A DNA stretch of 64,000 nucleotides from Tenebrio molitor. Its lineage: Eukaryota > Arthropoda > Insecta > Coleoptera > Tenebrionidae. The stretch lies in contig NC_091046.1 in assembly GCF_963966145.1 (NCBI RefSeq), forward strand, positions 3,286,001 through 3,350,000, given 5' to 3'. How positions within the stretch are numbered: the first letter of the stretch is position 1; each line of letters opens with the position of its first letter. Below the pieces are notes generated by a model, which ran no database searches, was not told the origin of the DNA, and was given only the letters and a program-made list of their open reading frames with translations. The position numbers and the translations under genes were made by a program. Of the stretch, positions 12,601 through 24,266 are shown piece by piece.

Positions 12601-13027
12601 AACGAACCGTCATGTAAAGCAATCAGTCGGCGGGAGTCGGACACGTATCGAACAAAGAGAGGGAGTTGCTGAGTCGTAGGAGGCAGTCAGTCAAACCCAC
12701 CCCCGGGTCCGACGTCGCTGATTTGCAATGAATCTGCCCCATTTGCCGAACGAGCCGAGATCAACCGGTCAGGAGCTGGAGGGATCACGACGTTACATGC
12801 ACCACAGGGCAGGTTTTGGAAAGGTGACCCACACACGTTTCAAACGTACCTTGCCGGGCCCAAAACCCCGTATATTTTCTCGTGGTGAGGCTTTCCAGAG
12901 CCTTTTTAGCCACATTGATGGGAAATTTCGGGTGCGGTGAGGATGGGTGTGGAAGGAAGATGGTAGGTACTGAGGGGTAATTACCGACCCAGCATTCGCC
13001 TTTTCTGTGATATGAAACCTGTGCTCA
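9690..13027. other. No supported gene
   Basis: A roughly 3.3 kb stretch with moderate GC and many overlapping short frames on both strands, none with a recognisable domain. Palindromic fragments near 12813-12868 (GGTTTTGG ... CCCAAAACC) and a TGGTAGGTACTGAGG block at 12961 link the right end to the SINE-associated repeat that follows. Confidence 0.45.
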
Positions 13028-13039
13028 TACCACGATATG

Positions 13040-13290
13040 ATGTAGTGGGGAAACCCCTGAAAAAAATCCACTACAGGTCAGGCGGTACCGGGGTTAGAAC
13101 CCGGGACCTCCCGAATGCAAAGTGGCGCGCTAGGCGCTTGGCCACAGTGCTCGGTCTTCTTTGCTGTGTTCATTGAGTGTACCGTACCTACAACCCTAGC
13201 CATATCCTTGTCTTACACACATTCTCTCGTTTCCTCTTCTGCACATTTCATGTGCCAAGCTGTTATTGTCAAGCTGTACATTGCGCGTGA
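13040..13290 (-). mobile_element. tRNA-derived SINE
   Basis: On the minus strand, TGGCCAAGCGC (13134-13144) fits an RNA polymerase III A box and GGGTTCTAACC (13092-13102) fits a B box, with tRNA-like spacing. The flanks do not form a 7-base acceptor stem, so this is not a functional tRNA. Downstream is GTAGTGG ... CCACTAC, a small hairpin around ATTTTTTTCAGGGG. Upstream lies repeat D, also present at 4992-5072. The left edge of the duplicated block cuts through this element's region, which explains why its second copy (24016-24266) starts right after the gap. Confidence 0.7.
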
Positions 13291-15235
13291 CCATTTCTAG
13301 TTCTCTACAATTTTTTGACACTAACTGAATGGTAGCTCTTATCTATGCATCTGACATATACATCTCTCTCCTAGATTTCCGTGTTCATATTTCTTTCATG
13401 TGTGTTGGCAGCAGAAAGTTCCATTTTTCCACGGCCGACCTCGATATCTGATTAGCAGATTTCGATCGCCGTCGGAGAGGGATTACTCCGGACGACCGGA
13501 TCCATTCCGGGCCGATTCCACCACTCGACGATCGGATTGTTATTGTTCTTGGTCCGTTTAAAATCGTCGACCTGCTTGTTTCTGTTTTAAACGCCGCAGC
13601 CTCCGGCCGACGGTATCGGCATCCGGTTCGTCGGGGACTTTTCATTTCCTGTCCCGGAATCGTCGGCACTTTGTCCCCGTACCGGAGCGCCGGTCCATTG
13701 TTAGTTCGGCCCGAATTCACACGGAATTCCCCCCATAAAGCAAGGTATTTATCGCGTATTGTTAGGGCCTGCGGAAAAATGACCGGCTACGTAAATGGCG
13801 ACATTTTTTATTGTAATCTCCCCACTACGGCAATTTAGCGACGATGGCGCCATTCTTCGCCGCCGACGATCCGACGGTCACTCCATTCTAGACGCCCCCG
13901 GTGACGAAAGCCCGACACTGCATCAACGTCAACGGGGGCGGCTTTTTATATAGACGGTCGGGGGCGAAATCTGCGGAAATAATTAGTCGGATTTTTGGGG
14001 GCCATTTTGGACACATTTTACTTCCTGCCAAAGATTGTTGACTTCTTATCCCGGAATGGCTCTTAACAGGAGAATAGAAGCTACATAAATCTCTGTTCTT
14101 AATCACAACTGACGTAATATCTTGTACTTGTACTATAGGACGAACAGCAGTGGGCCTGACTTGCAGCCTTGAGGTACTCCCGACATTGAACCAAATTATA
14201 ATTACATAATTTCGTTCTTTTCGATATTTTTTTTTATTTGGTCGTCGTTCCGTGATGAATAAAGTCCCGAGAAGATTGCTTCTTGGCGTGGAATTAGTTC
14301 GGTTTTGCGCGAAAACATTCCTCACTTCGGTTTCGAGATAACGTTTTCTATTAATATGGGGCGTCTTGCATTTTTCATTTCCTAGTAATACTAAACCCTC
14401 CATTACCCTGTGAAAATGCTTTTTCTCATTTTGAGCGCGATTATAAGCACGTCTCTGGTGTAATGGGATGAGGAATAATGGAACGTCAGTAGACGGTCTC
14501 GCGTTTTTATTTTATTTCCCAGAGATAGATTAATTTCTCGAACTGTCGCGTTACTTCCCATTCTGAAACCTATAAGTTTATAAAATCTGGGATAATTGGC
14601 TTCCGCCTTCCCACGGTGCAATTACCCTCTCCCGAGTCCTCCCGCCGCAAAGAGAAAAACGCAACAATCGTTCGATAACGCTCCCTCCTCCGGGTCCCGG
14701 ATCCTCCTCCATTATGCGTGCAATATTTCATCCGTTCCGCGGACTTCATAAAAATTTACAGTCCCCTTTCAAGTCTTCCGTCTGCCATTAATTTTTTCCC
14801 CGTTCAAACAGTAATCTGGTAGTGTAATCCGGTGATTTCCCATGCAAATTCCGTCTCTGTACTGATTTTTCGTCTTTCCTCGGAGTGCTCCAATGAGAAA
14901 CTGTTACTGGCGCATCCACCAATTACGGAGCCGACGGATACAAGACACGTTTACGATGGGACTTATATTAAATCCGCGTTTAAGAGTTTTATAATGGAAT
15001 GAATAATTTAAGGAGCTCCCTTCAAGATATATGAGCTTGTTACCGGCGAAAAATTCTCACGCAGACCAGGATGCATCGCCGCTCGTTAACGAATTCTAAT
15101 CGTTTACTTTACGCGAACCGCCGAAGGAGAAAAAAAAGAGGAAGGTGATCTACAGTCGGTTTATTTTAATGTGTTCCAGTTTTCGTATAAATATTTTGAA
15201 CTCGTCATAAATTAAGATTAGGGAGGCTCTATTCC
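13291..15235. other. No supported gene
   Basis: Unique sequence within the duplicated block. The longest frame (13888-14403, minus, 171 codons) shows no domain and low-complexity basic stretches. Nothing else is recognised. Confidence 0.45.
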
Positions 15236-15695
15236 TTCGATACCTCCCTAGAAAGTGAGTCTGTATCCATAGTTACCAGTGGGTGAAGGTTTCTTTTTCG
15301 TTCACTTCTCTTTCGCTCATCGTGTTTCGCTCACTGTCTTTCACTCACTCATTTGGTAACTCGCGGCACTTGCCTATTTCAGGACATCATCAGGCACATA
15401 TAACTCTTCATCATCCATTTTCACAATTTCCACAACCACTTTATTGACGTTACAGAAGTTTTTTGTTTTGTATTTAATTTTTTTCCATAGCAACAGATCC
15501 GTCCAAAAATGTGTTTTACTTTTATGTCTTTAAATTTTTGAATACAAAGTTACAGACTCAATTTCTAAGGAGGTATCGAACAAAACCAAATACAGCACTC
15601 GAGAGTAAGGCTGCTTTCGCTCACTTAAATTGCATGGTCACGCAATTCGCGTGAACGAAAGCTTTGCCTTCCTCACTCTTACTGTAAATAACTAC
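15236..15695 (-). repeat. Dispersed repeat family A, copy 2 (best-preserved inverted repeat)
   Basis: This copy shows a pair of 30-base inverted repeats: TTCGATACCTCCCTAG...GTCTGTA at 15236-15265 and its reverse complement at 15551-15580, with two mismatches. A further ~115 bases to the right (GAGAGTAAGG ... CTTACTGTAAATAACTA) are shared with all other copies. On the minus strand the remnant frame reads MDDEELYVPDDVLK, stop, ASAASYQM, and is then cut by a deletion. It could be a terminal-inverted-repeat element of ~345 bases nested in a larger repeat, or the inverted repeats may be internal. Confidence 0.85.
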
Positions 15696-17579
15696 ATATT
15701 TGTATTAATTCTACAAATGTAGACTAAAGTCGAGACGACTTCTTCTTTATGGTTCATGATGTAGATGTTACTCTGTCAAGCTGACGGCGAGTAATAAAAT
15801 ACATATATATTTTTTCCATATGGTGGAGGTGCCGGGAAACGTTTCATGTCTTTTGTATTCAATCTTTTCCTTCTTAATTTTATAAACTGGTCTACCATTT
15901 AAAAAAAGAAGTCTCCCAAATCCGCACCTGTGTCGCGAACGGAGGTGATGTCATCGTCACATGGACTCATGGATACCGATAAATGCAGTTTTCGAATAAA
16001 AATCATTAGATACTTCCTAGTCTGTAGCAAAAAGAACAAAGGCGACTGAAACTGTACAGAACGGAATGTTTTTGCATCATTCCACATTATTATTGTTGCA
16101 AGATGAATAGAATGTAAAAACTAACTCAATAAGTATCTAGGAAAATTGCCAATTCCTAAATTGTACATTTACTGAATGCTCTCGTTTCTGTCTTGTATAT
16201 TTCTCTGTCTCTCTCACGATCTCGTTGTTAGATGATATCGTTTAGTCACATCCTCATACGTACACCAATATCTTGACATTATTAAAATTTCTCTGCGTTT
16301 TTTTGCCACCGCCACAGGTAAAATAAAAACAGAATTTTAAACTTCAATCAAATCTCCCTACGTAATAAAAGAAACAGGAAAAACCCGTCTTCATAAATAA
16401 CCTTCACAAGAAAACATCTCCAATTCGTAAATCTGTATACGTATTTCTTATATATTTATACATATTTCTGCCAAGGCCTGATAACACTATTGTTCGAGAC
16501 GTGCTCAGCATCCCGAGCACTCTTAACCAAACTATCCGAAACACTGCGTCATTCCGTATGCGATCGTCGAACATCTGCATCTGCACATCCTTGGAAGTTT
16601 TCTTTTTCATCCGCGAAACGATCAACCGGTGGCCGCCCCGGAAACGAATTGAAACTCGATTCGCACTTCCATTTTATTAAGTTGTTCTTCAGTTATGACT
16701 ACACGGCTGTTACGTCTCAGACCTGGCTAATTTCAATCGGAGCCAGAAATGCTTTATGTCCCATTAACAATGCCGAACAGACAGCAGGACAAGGGGGCAA
16801 CAGGACCTCGTCAGGAGGGGAAACGCCGTTTTAAGTTGGACTGGTGGCGCCCCGGTCGTTAAGATGGGGTGGAGATGTCAATAACGCGAATGTGTGTGTG
16901 TGCACACAAAACGCGAAAAGTAAAACATTGCATTTACGAGTGATGTTTATGGGCGACGTTATAAAAACGGAACATCAGCCGGCAAAGCACCTGACCTATT
17001 CTGTCATAAAGCTTAATAGTCCCGTGGGAGAATTGATACTAAAACCAATCGTAAAAATGACAGTATTACGTGTTCATACACACACAAAAGTATTTCTGCG
17101 TTCGTGAAAATGGTCCGTGTGCACATGCAAGAGACGTTTGACGCAAGACGAGGCAGTTTGTGCCAAAGGATGGCTCCCCCATCATTTTCAATTTTATCGC
17201 CTCGCGACATGCACTTCAAAGTCCTCGATTTCTTTCTTCGATTTCTAGAAACAACTCTATGTCGTGTGAAGGGTGTGTTCCGCAATCCGGTGGTTGCTTC
17301 TGGTTTTGAACTTTCAACAAATTGTCCACAGCAGTTGTAACCAACTGTGACTGAAAATGCACAGGAGTAACGCGAAGAAACCCGATTTGGCAAGTTTAAT
17401 TCGTTAATTCTTCGCAACCAGGACTTGTGAGCAGATGCAGAAGAGTACACCTTTGAAGATTTGTCCGAATTATTTCGTCTTTGTTGCAAAAAACGACTTT
17501 TGAACGTGAAACTTCTTCGGGGGAAGAGATCAAAGTGTTTCCAATTATCTTTCCAGAAGCTGCTTCCATCTTCATTCAG
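15696..17579. other. No supported gene
   Basis: Unique sequence in the duplicated block. A short purine/pyrimidine alternating tract GTGTGTGTGTGTGCACACA lies near 16890. A 158-codon minus frame at 17013-17489 has no recognisable domain. Confidence 0.45.
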
Positions 17580-18387
17580 TGTCTCCCAATTCCTTTCCTC
17601 TCTCTCATTTCGCTACATCCATTCCACATGTGTTTGGTTGTCTCTCTCTCTCCTAGTAGCACATTTTGCACTTTCTTTCCTCTCCTTCCATCCAATACCT
17701 GTTTTCTCTATCCTCGTTCCCACATCAGAATCTCGCCATCATTTTTTTTTCTCTTGCATTCTCTCTCCCCAGGTACTTCGCAATTTCCTCTGTCATACAT
17801 CTCTCATACTCCGTATTGTATCTGGATTCTTTGATTCTCTCCCTTCTTTCTTGCTTGTCTATGTCTTTGTCCCTTTCACTCAGCTCTACATTCATCCATG
17901 TTCCTTTGCTCTCAATCTTTCCACTTCTTCACTGGCATACCCATTCCTTTGGTAGTATTTTTCTCTCTCCTGCTTCTCCGTGTTCTTTTTCTTTTCTCTC
18001 CATAATTCCGTTAGTATCCGGAACTCCCTTCCATCCATTTTGTCTTCAAACTTTGCCGCTCTCTTTTCCGCTTTCACTCTCAGCCTATTCCTCTTGCACT
18101 CTTCCTTCGCTATGTAACCTATCGTTTCTCTGACCACTCCTAACACCCATCTCAAATATTTTTCTTGCACTCTCTCTACCTCCTTTTGTTCCTTCCATCC
18201 CCAGATCTCTGCCCCGTACATCAATAGACTCTCTATCATGCTCTTGAACATCATCATTCTCCTCCTAAGCTCACCTCTTCCCATTTCCACTCATTCCTTT
18301 TCCTCTTGCTCTTATTGAACACCATCATTTTCGTCTTTTCAGCATTCACTTCCAGCTTTCTCTTCCTCACATACTTTCCCAGGCTCT

Positions 18388-18422
<35 letters not shown>

Positions 18423-18492
18423 TCTCACTCTTTGCCACAATTACCAAATCATCCGCAAACGCCAGGCTCCAAATTTTCTCTCAAGACATTAC
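17580..18492 (-). pseudogene. Non-LTR retrotransposon fragment: reverse transcriptase C-terminal part and zinc knuckle
   Basis: On the minus strand the fragment opens with LAFADDLVIVAKS (about 18440-18475), the reverse transcriptase FADD motif C. VNAEKTKMMVFNKS follows, then a long open part at 17892-18290 with MIESLLMYGAEIWGWKE and RVQEKYLRWVLGVVRET, typical of LINE thumb/connection regions in insect genomes. Farther on are ERDKDIDKQERRERIKESRY and a CKMCY...HMWNGC zinc knuckle (about 17620-17680). Stops interrupt the last third. Catalytic motifs A and B and the endonuclease are missing, so it is a 5'-truncated dead copy. The open 132-codon part is a relic, not a host gene. Confidence 0.85.
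18391..18427. repeat. (CT)n microsatellite inside the LINE frame
   Basis: About 14 perfect TC units followed by CCTCTCTCAC. On the minus strand it falls between FADDLVIVAKS and MKSLGKYVRKR and encodes repeated Glu-Arg without breaking the frame. The neighbourhood is purine-rich on that strand, so the tract probably grew from an original SEREREM-like segment. Confidence 0.95.
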
Positions 18493-21400
18493 AAGTTTTG
18501 AGTGTAATATTCCTGACGCATCCACCATTTTTTTGAATTTGACTTTTACAGCGGTTACGTCATCTGAAAACATACAGTTTGATACAGCTAAAGTAGAATC
18601 TATAAAAATGTAAATTTCTAAGGCTTATTTAGCTCTCGTAATTTTCCGCGTCATCTCGGAAAGAACATTTAAATTTCGCCAGTTAAATATTCCGCAGCAC
18701 CTTTGCAATTCCTAAATTGTCATTTTGCTCGGTTGTTGCCTTGATTTAAATCCTCTATAATTGTTATGCAAAAAATATTTACAAAATTTGCATTCACTGT
18801 TATTCCAAAAATTAAAAAACATGCTTAGTAACAGACTTAGAAATAACAATTTCCTTCTTCATCCATTCGATGTCGAGACAGACATTTTTGGTTAGCAATT
18901 GGGAATAAATACACCTAGTGTGAGATTACAATGTCTTCTGATTTAACAAATTAGCAACAATTAGTGCCTCAGCACAATTTGCAAGCAGGCAAGTTTTACC
19001 ATTGTCATCAAAAATAGATGCAGATAGCTGGGTTCACCCTGTCAAATTCGAGTGCACAGTCTAATTCACACATTCATCAAACATCAGAGAGCTCTAAATG
19101 GAGCGGTTTGATCAAAGATTAAATTTTGCCATTACACTGCTCGTCTCGAAGTTAAATAACGATCGGAAAGTTTTAATAAAGCAAAGATACGGGTTAAGAC
19201 TGCGAGTTTGTTTTCGACTTGAGACGAAACAAGCGAAATCGCGGTGGGCGTGTCTCGCGGAAGAGGTGGGGGGCGAAATGTCGCAGTTCCTACTGCGACC
19301 CGACCTGTTGCGATACAAAATGAATTTTTCACGCGAAAGGTCCGTATCAATCGTATTTTCGGCCGTCTCGTCGTGTGTCGCACAGGGCCGTGGCTTTAAT
19401 CAGGGAGACGAAGGGCGATTAAGCGACGGCCAAGTCGCAGGACGTGACTGCAAGATAAGATTAGAGAACAAGCCACAATTAGTGAAGCCTTGCATCGTAA
19501 TTGCCGCGGAGCCGGGAATCTATAATTTTATGTTAGTTCACCAACTGGGACGAACTATCCCCCAAGTTTCCCCCTTTCATCGCGCCCGCCCCCTTGTACG
19601 GTCGCTAATTTACACGTGTACCACGGTCCTCGAACGGCCGCCCCGCTAATTGATTTTTATTTACGACGGCGGAATCGGGAGGCGGCGTGGCCGGCTCGAA
19701 TTACAAATTGGGGTTGGCGTGGTGCGTAATTCGGAGGTAGGAATTTCGAGCCCCAGAAGCGACCGCCAAATTAGAAATCAAATATTCCATTTCGACCCCC
19801 ATTTAGGGGCATTTTAGCATTCCTGATTCCGGTCTTAACGGGGGATTTGGTGCGGTGCGCCCGGCCCGACACGCCAAGGTATCGTTTAAGCCTTCCTCTT
19901 CTTATTTTCGGGGCGTATTTGCATACGCCGCCCCAAAACCCTCCGTTTTGATTGAAAATAATGGAGGGTCCTGGCGCCGATTAGCGACCGAATCCGGGGA
20001 AAACCCCGACCGTCATAAATACGACTGCGGTGACACGGCCGACCTTGAATCCGAGTCCAGGTGATTCTTCCGGGAAACCTCCGTTGTAATTATGCCGAGG
20101 AGGGTCATTGTCGTAACGATCTTCTTCGTCCTGTTAGTCCGAGTATTCTGTTCAATGGGAGCGGTAATGGTGCTGAGACGTTGTCGTGTGTCGTCCAAAA
20201 CATCCGCTTGTTAGAGTGACTCCAAGCGGACCGTGAGAATGGCACGTTTCTGGTTTAGAAAAGTCCAACCGAATGTAAGAAAGGATTACTCCAATCCGTT
20301 CCCTCTTCCTATAAAGAATTAAGTCTCCGAGGAGCAATTACGACGTTTCGGTCCACAATCCTGTCACATAATATATTCTTTTTGGTTCGAAGTAATTACG
20401 ACCGTTTGTGCGTTCCACCGGAACGATTATTCTATCCGGCTCGAAGGACCATGCATGTTCCGGGCAATATCAATTTGTAGTTAACAGCTGGCTCGAAGAT
20501 TTGAGCCGCGTCGTGTTTTATTTAAGCAACAAAGTAATGATGGATGAGGATCGTGAATATGTTATGAGTTTGAAAGGCCGCCAGACAATGACGTCTTTCA
20601 TTAGAAAATAGCAGCGGGAAAAAATTATGTTGTCACGGAGAGGGGTGGGGGGCATTTTTCCCCAATAATAAATTAAGTTTATTGTACAACAAAAGCAATT
20701 AGGGAGGAAATTGATTGTGGGTATGGTGCGTCGTTCATCATTCGATAATCCACACGAGAAAAAGAAGAGAGAAGTTCCGAATTTCCAGTTAATAAACGGG
20801 CCGATGGCGGCATAAAAAAAGTTACTTCTTGCGTCGATAATGAAAAATGCCGCCGGTACAAGCGTAAACAACGACAATGATGTATCACAGCATCTCGCGG
20901 AAATGCTAAAACACCACTTCCCCGATAGAAAGGATAGAATAAATTACAAGGCGCGCCGGGTTGTAAAGTGTAATAGTGGAAGAACCCTCCCTCACTCGAT
21001 TACGTCCTTGTTCGTCCCAATATGTTGCCACGAAAAGGATTGGGATTGGATTAAGACGCGTTTCGCTTTTTTTCCGGTCCCTGTGACCGTCCCCTTGCCC
21101 GTTTTGCATGTTTTAATGGTCGGAAAGCGAGAGAGACTTTAAAGTGACCACCTGTCCGATTCGAAATAAGTACAATCGCAAAGGGGTTTAAGTGGCGTCG
21201 AGCGCCGGCCATGACAGCCAGCAACAATGAAAGTAAACATAATTACCGCCACATTGTAATGAAGTCCTTTATCCGACAAGTCCATTTGATGAAAATATAA
21301 ACACTCGAGTGACTGACAGTAATGTTCCAAAAACATGAACGTCGAGCTCTTATCTGATTATATTCGTTGGGGTGTCGGTGGCGGCCGCGACACCATCGAC

Positions 21401-23803
21401 GTTTCGTGATGAAATGTGTGCCGGAGGCATCCCCGAGCGACGGGGGTGTGGTCGCTGGTAATTGCTTAAAAGGTTTCCGAGCGATTTTACAAGAGACAAG
21501 CCGCCGCGCAAAAAACAACTCGACTTAAATTTCCATCGTCCCCGTTCGATTTCCGATCCGTCTAAAAATAAGAGAGCCCCGACGAGGTAGACGACCAACA
21601 GTGCAGCCGGTAAGTCAGATCGCGTCGCCGTCAATTCTTTTGACCCGGCGTCGCGGCTCGTATTAAAAGAAAGTTAAACGCTTTAGATGGAGAAACGGTT
21701 TTATTTTTATTTACGGACTCTGAGACAAATCCAATTACTTTCATCTTCCGAGCCGAGAGCAATCTTTGATGTACCTTAATACTGTGAAAGATTACTTCTG
21801 TATTATAACAAGTTTTTGATAAGATTAACGTCGTGCCTCGAATTTCTAAGACACCGACTAAATTGTTTTGTTTAATATCTTGTTTACGGCGAAATTGTCA
21901 CCCCCCACCCCACGACCAGCACGGGGAAGTGTATTTTTTGACGACTTTGTTTCCGGTTATGCGGCGTCGTTATTGGCCGGGCGATCGACCACAAACGCGC
22001 ACTCGTCTTCATTAGGGATGGAACGGGGACCAGAACCGGAGCGGATGTAAACAAAATTATCGGCCATTAGGGCCTCTTTTCAAAACTGCGTACGTCCGGA
22101 ACGACTCGTCACTGCGACGGTTTTGTTTTTTCGTCTTTTCAAATGAGCCGACTCTCCTATCGGGAGGAACTCCGGCGTTCCGGTGGAGAGAATTCCGGTT
22201 TGTGATACGTCCTGATGTGTATATCGTTCAATTACTTAAACCCGAGGGTGTAGAGTCAGAGGCCGGGCCATATAATGAAACTTGTTCACCGAACATCGTC
22301 CGGAATGTCCGAAATCATTGCCGGATCCACTTTCGGCCCTCTACATAATTTCCCCTGTGTTCCTTCGGAGCTACAACTCGACCCACAATCACGAACGAAA
22401 ATTTGATGACACCGGAGTCCTGATTTTTTTATGACGCCGACGCTAAATGTTGCAACACGGAACGCCGACGTGCGGGCATATTTTTTTCTCGGCCCGGAAT
22501 TTCCGGGGGCGCGGGATTCACTCCCAGATTTACCGCGGATTTATTTCTTAATTGTGACTATCAAGAAGAGATTTGAAAAATCCTATTAAAACTTTTGGGG
22601 CTCGTCCTGAAGGAGCGCCCAGGATGACACTACTAATGTACCAAAACGAATCGGCAGAAAGATCCCGCCACACAAAACTGTCAGTCGCGCGATTTAAATC
22701 TAGCCCACTCCACGCACTGTCGATGGGGTTCAGATACCACGGACCAGCTGGCCGTATTAATAATTAATACCGTGATGTTTCGCTCGGTGCGTTTTTAATT
22801 GACGAAATAATCTCGTACAAAAATTTCCCCGCCGATAAATTTATTGTGGAAAGGTGAACTCCTGATGACAATCTAATTACGGTGTAATTAAAACGTGGAG
22901 CGTGCAAAAATTGCAGAATTTTTGCCCCGAATTAAATGTCTGTCCGGTTGCACGGTCACATTCATTAGTGTCGATGCGCGCACATTAATTAAAAATTGCA
23001 CAAAACACAAAAATACTCGCGTCAAGCGCGCGGATGGAAATGTAATACCGAGCCTAACTAAATTAACGCCAATCTGAAAATGTTATTATTTTACTTTTTC
23101 CACCTAGACGAAAATTGCGCTGAAATCTCTAATTAAAATTTTAATTTACGTTCGATTGAACCACATGCGCGTCATTATTCATTAAAAAAATTTATTTCAA
23201 CGCGAAATAATTTCCACAGCTTGGCAAAATTAATCTGGTGAATTTCAGCACTTTGGCACCGAACGTTTCGTTGCTGCACACGAAAAATAAGCGTATTGGC
23301 AGCGGTGCCGCGTTCGGGTGAGCGGCACAGGCGCTGCAACGAGAGACGGGTGCGGTAACGTCCGATCGGGGTACGCACGAGGGGTGCATTTTCCCGCATT
23401 TCGGATTTAAAGGTGGCGTCGAAATAAATACAAATAAAATTGACGGATGGGATTTGTGCAGCGGAAGACATTCCGTTGCAATTTTCTCCGGGTTTTTCGT
23501 GTTCGGCGAGAATCAACAAGCAAGGCCGGATTCCATCTCGGCCAACATTTACCCAAGTACTCGAGGTGGTTGTAATCAAGGTTCTCACACTCGATTACGT
23601 CGAAGTCAACATCTCACGTTTTGTGGTCAGCACACACATGGGAGACACCCTTTATCTTATTTCCTTTGTCGGCCGGTCCTCTTCACAAAACAGGCCGCCA
23701 CCCCCCCGGATTGTATTAAAAATAAATCCGGACGAGGGGTCGTAAAATGCGGAGGAAAATGTTAAATCGACTTCTACACGGTGCGATGTCGGTCCGCTGA
23801 TGG
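18493..23803. other. No supported gene
   Basis: A roughly 5.3 kb stretch in the duplicated block, AT-rich to about 19.0 kb and then richer in CpG. The longest frame (19098-19649, plus, 183 codons) has no recognised domain, and two other frames overlap it on the opposite strand. A GTAAGT near 21609 is the only strong donor-like site noted and has no supported exon. Confidence 0.45.
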
Positions 23804-24003
23804 NNNNNNNNNNNNNNNNNNNNNNNNNNNNNNNNNNNNNNNNNNNNNNNNNNNNNNNNNNNNNNNNNNNNNNNNNNNNNNNNNNNNNNNNNNNNNNNNN
23901 NNNNNNNNNNNNNNNNNNNNNNNNNNNNNNNNNNNNNNNNNNNNNNNNNNNNNNNNNNNNNNNNNNNNNNNNNNNNNNNNNNNNNNNNNNNNNNNNNNNN
24001 NNN
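23804..24003. other. Assembly gap, exactly 200 N
   Basis: The round length suggests a placeholder of unknown real size. It sits exactly between the two identical 10,776-base blocks. Confidence 0.99.
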
Positions 24004-24015
24004 TACCACGATATG

Positions 24016-24266
24016 ATGTAGTGGGGAAACCCCTGAAAAAAATCCACTACAGGTCAGGCGGTACCGGGGTTAGAACCCGGGACCTCCCGAATGCAAAGTG
24101 GCGCGCTAGGCGCTTGGCCACAGTGCTCGGTCTTCTTTGCTGTGTTCATTGAGTGTACCGTACCTACAACCCTAGCCATATCCTTGTCTTACACACATTC
24201 TCTCGTTTCCTCTTCTGCACATTTCATGTGCCAAGCTGTTATTGTCAAGCTGTACATTGCGCGTGA
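24016..24266 (-). mobile_element. tRNA-derived SINE (duplicate of 13040-13290)
   Basis: Identical to the first copy, with the A-box-like sequence at 24110-24120 and the B-box-like sequence at 24068-24078 on the minus strand. It begins within a few bases of the gap. Confidence 0.7.

Larger units (their letters stand above)
13028..23803. repeat. 10,776-base duplicated block, copy 1 (probable contig overlap)
   Basis: Every position checked recurs unchanged at +10,976. The block ends at the last base before the run of N. All internal frames have the same length and translation in both copies, including across the CT microsatellite. See the matching entry at 24004-34779. This is best read as one locus written twice. 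Confidence 0.95.

Noticed and set aside
13084..13160. Functional tRNA gene on the minus strand
   Set aside because: A- and B-box-like sequences are present, but no matching acceptor stem can be formed. It is a SINE head.
13888..14403. 171-codon minus-strand frame
   Set aside because: No domain and unremarkable composition. It is repeated only because the block is duplicated.
17461..18133. Ser/Leu/Phe-rich plus-strand frames of 117-164 codons
   Set aside because: They lie opposite the LINE fragment and result from its purine-rich coding strand.
19098..19649. 183-codon plus-strand open frame, repeated at 30074-30625
   Set aside because: Two minus-strand frames overlap it, there is no known domain, and its repetition only reflects the duplicated block.
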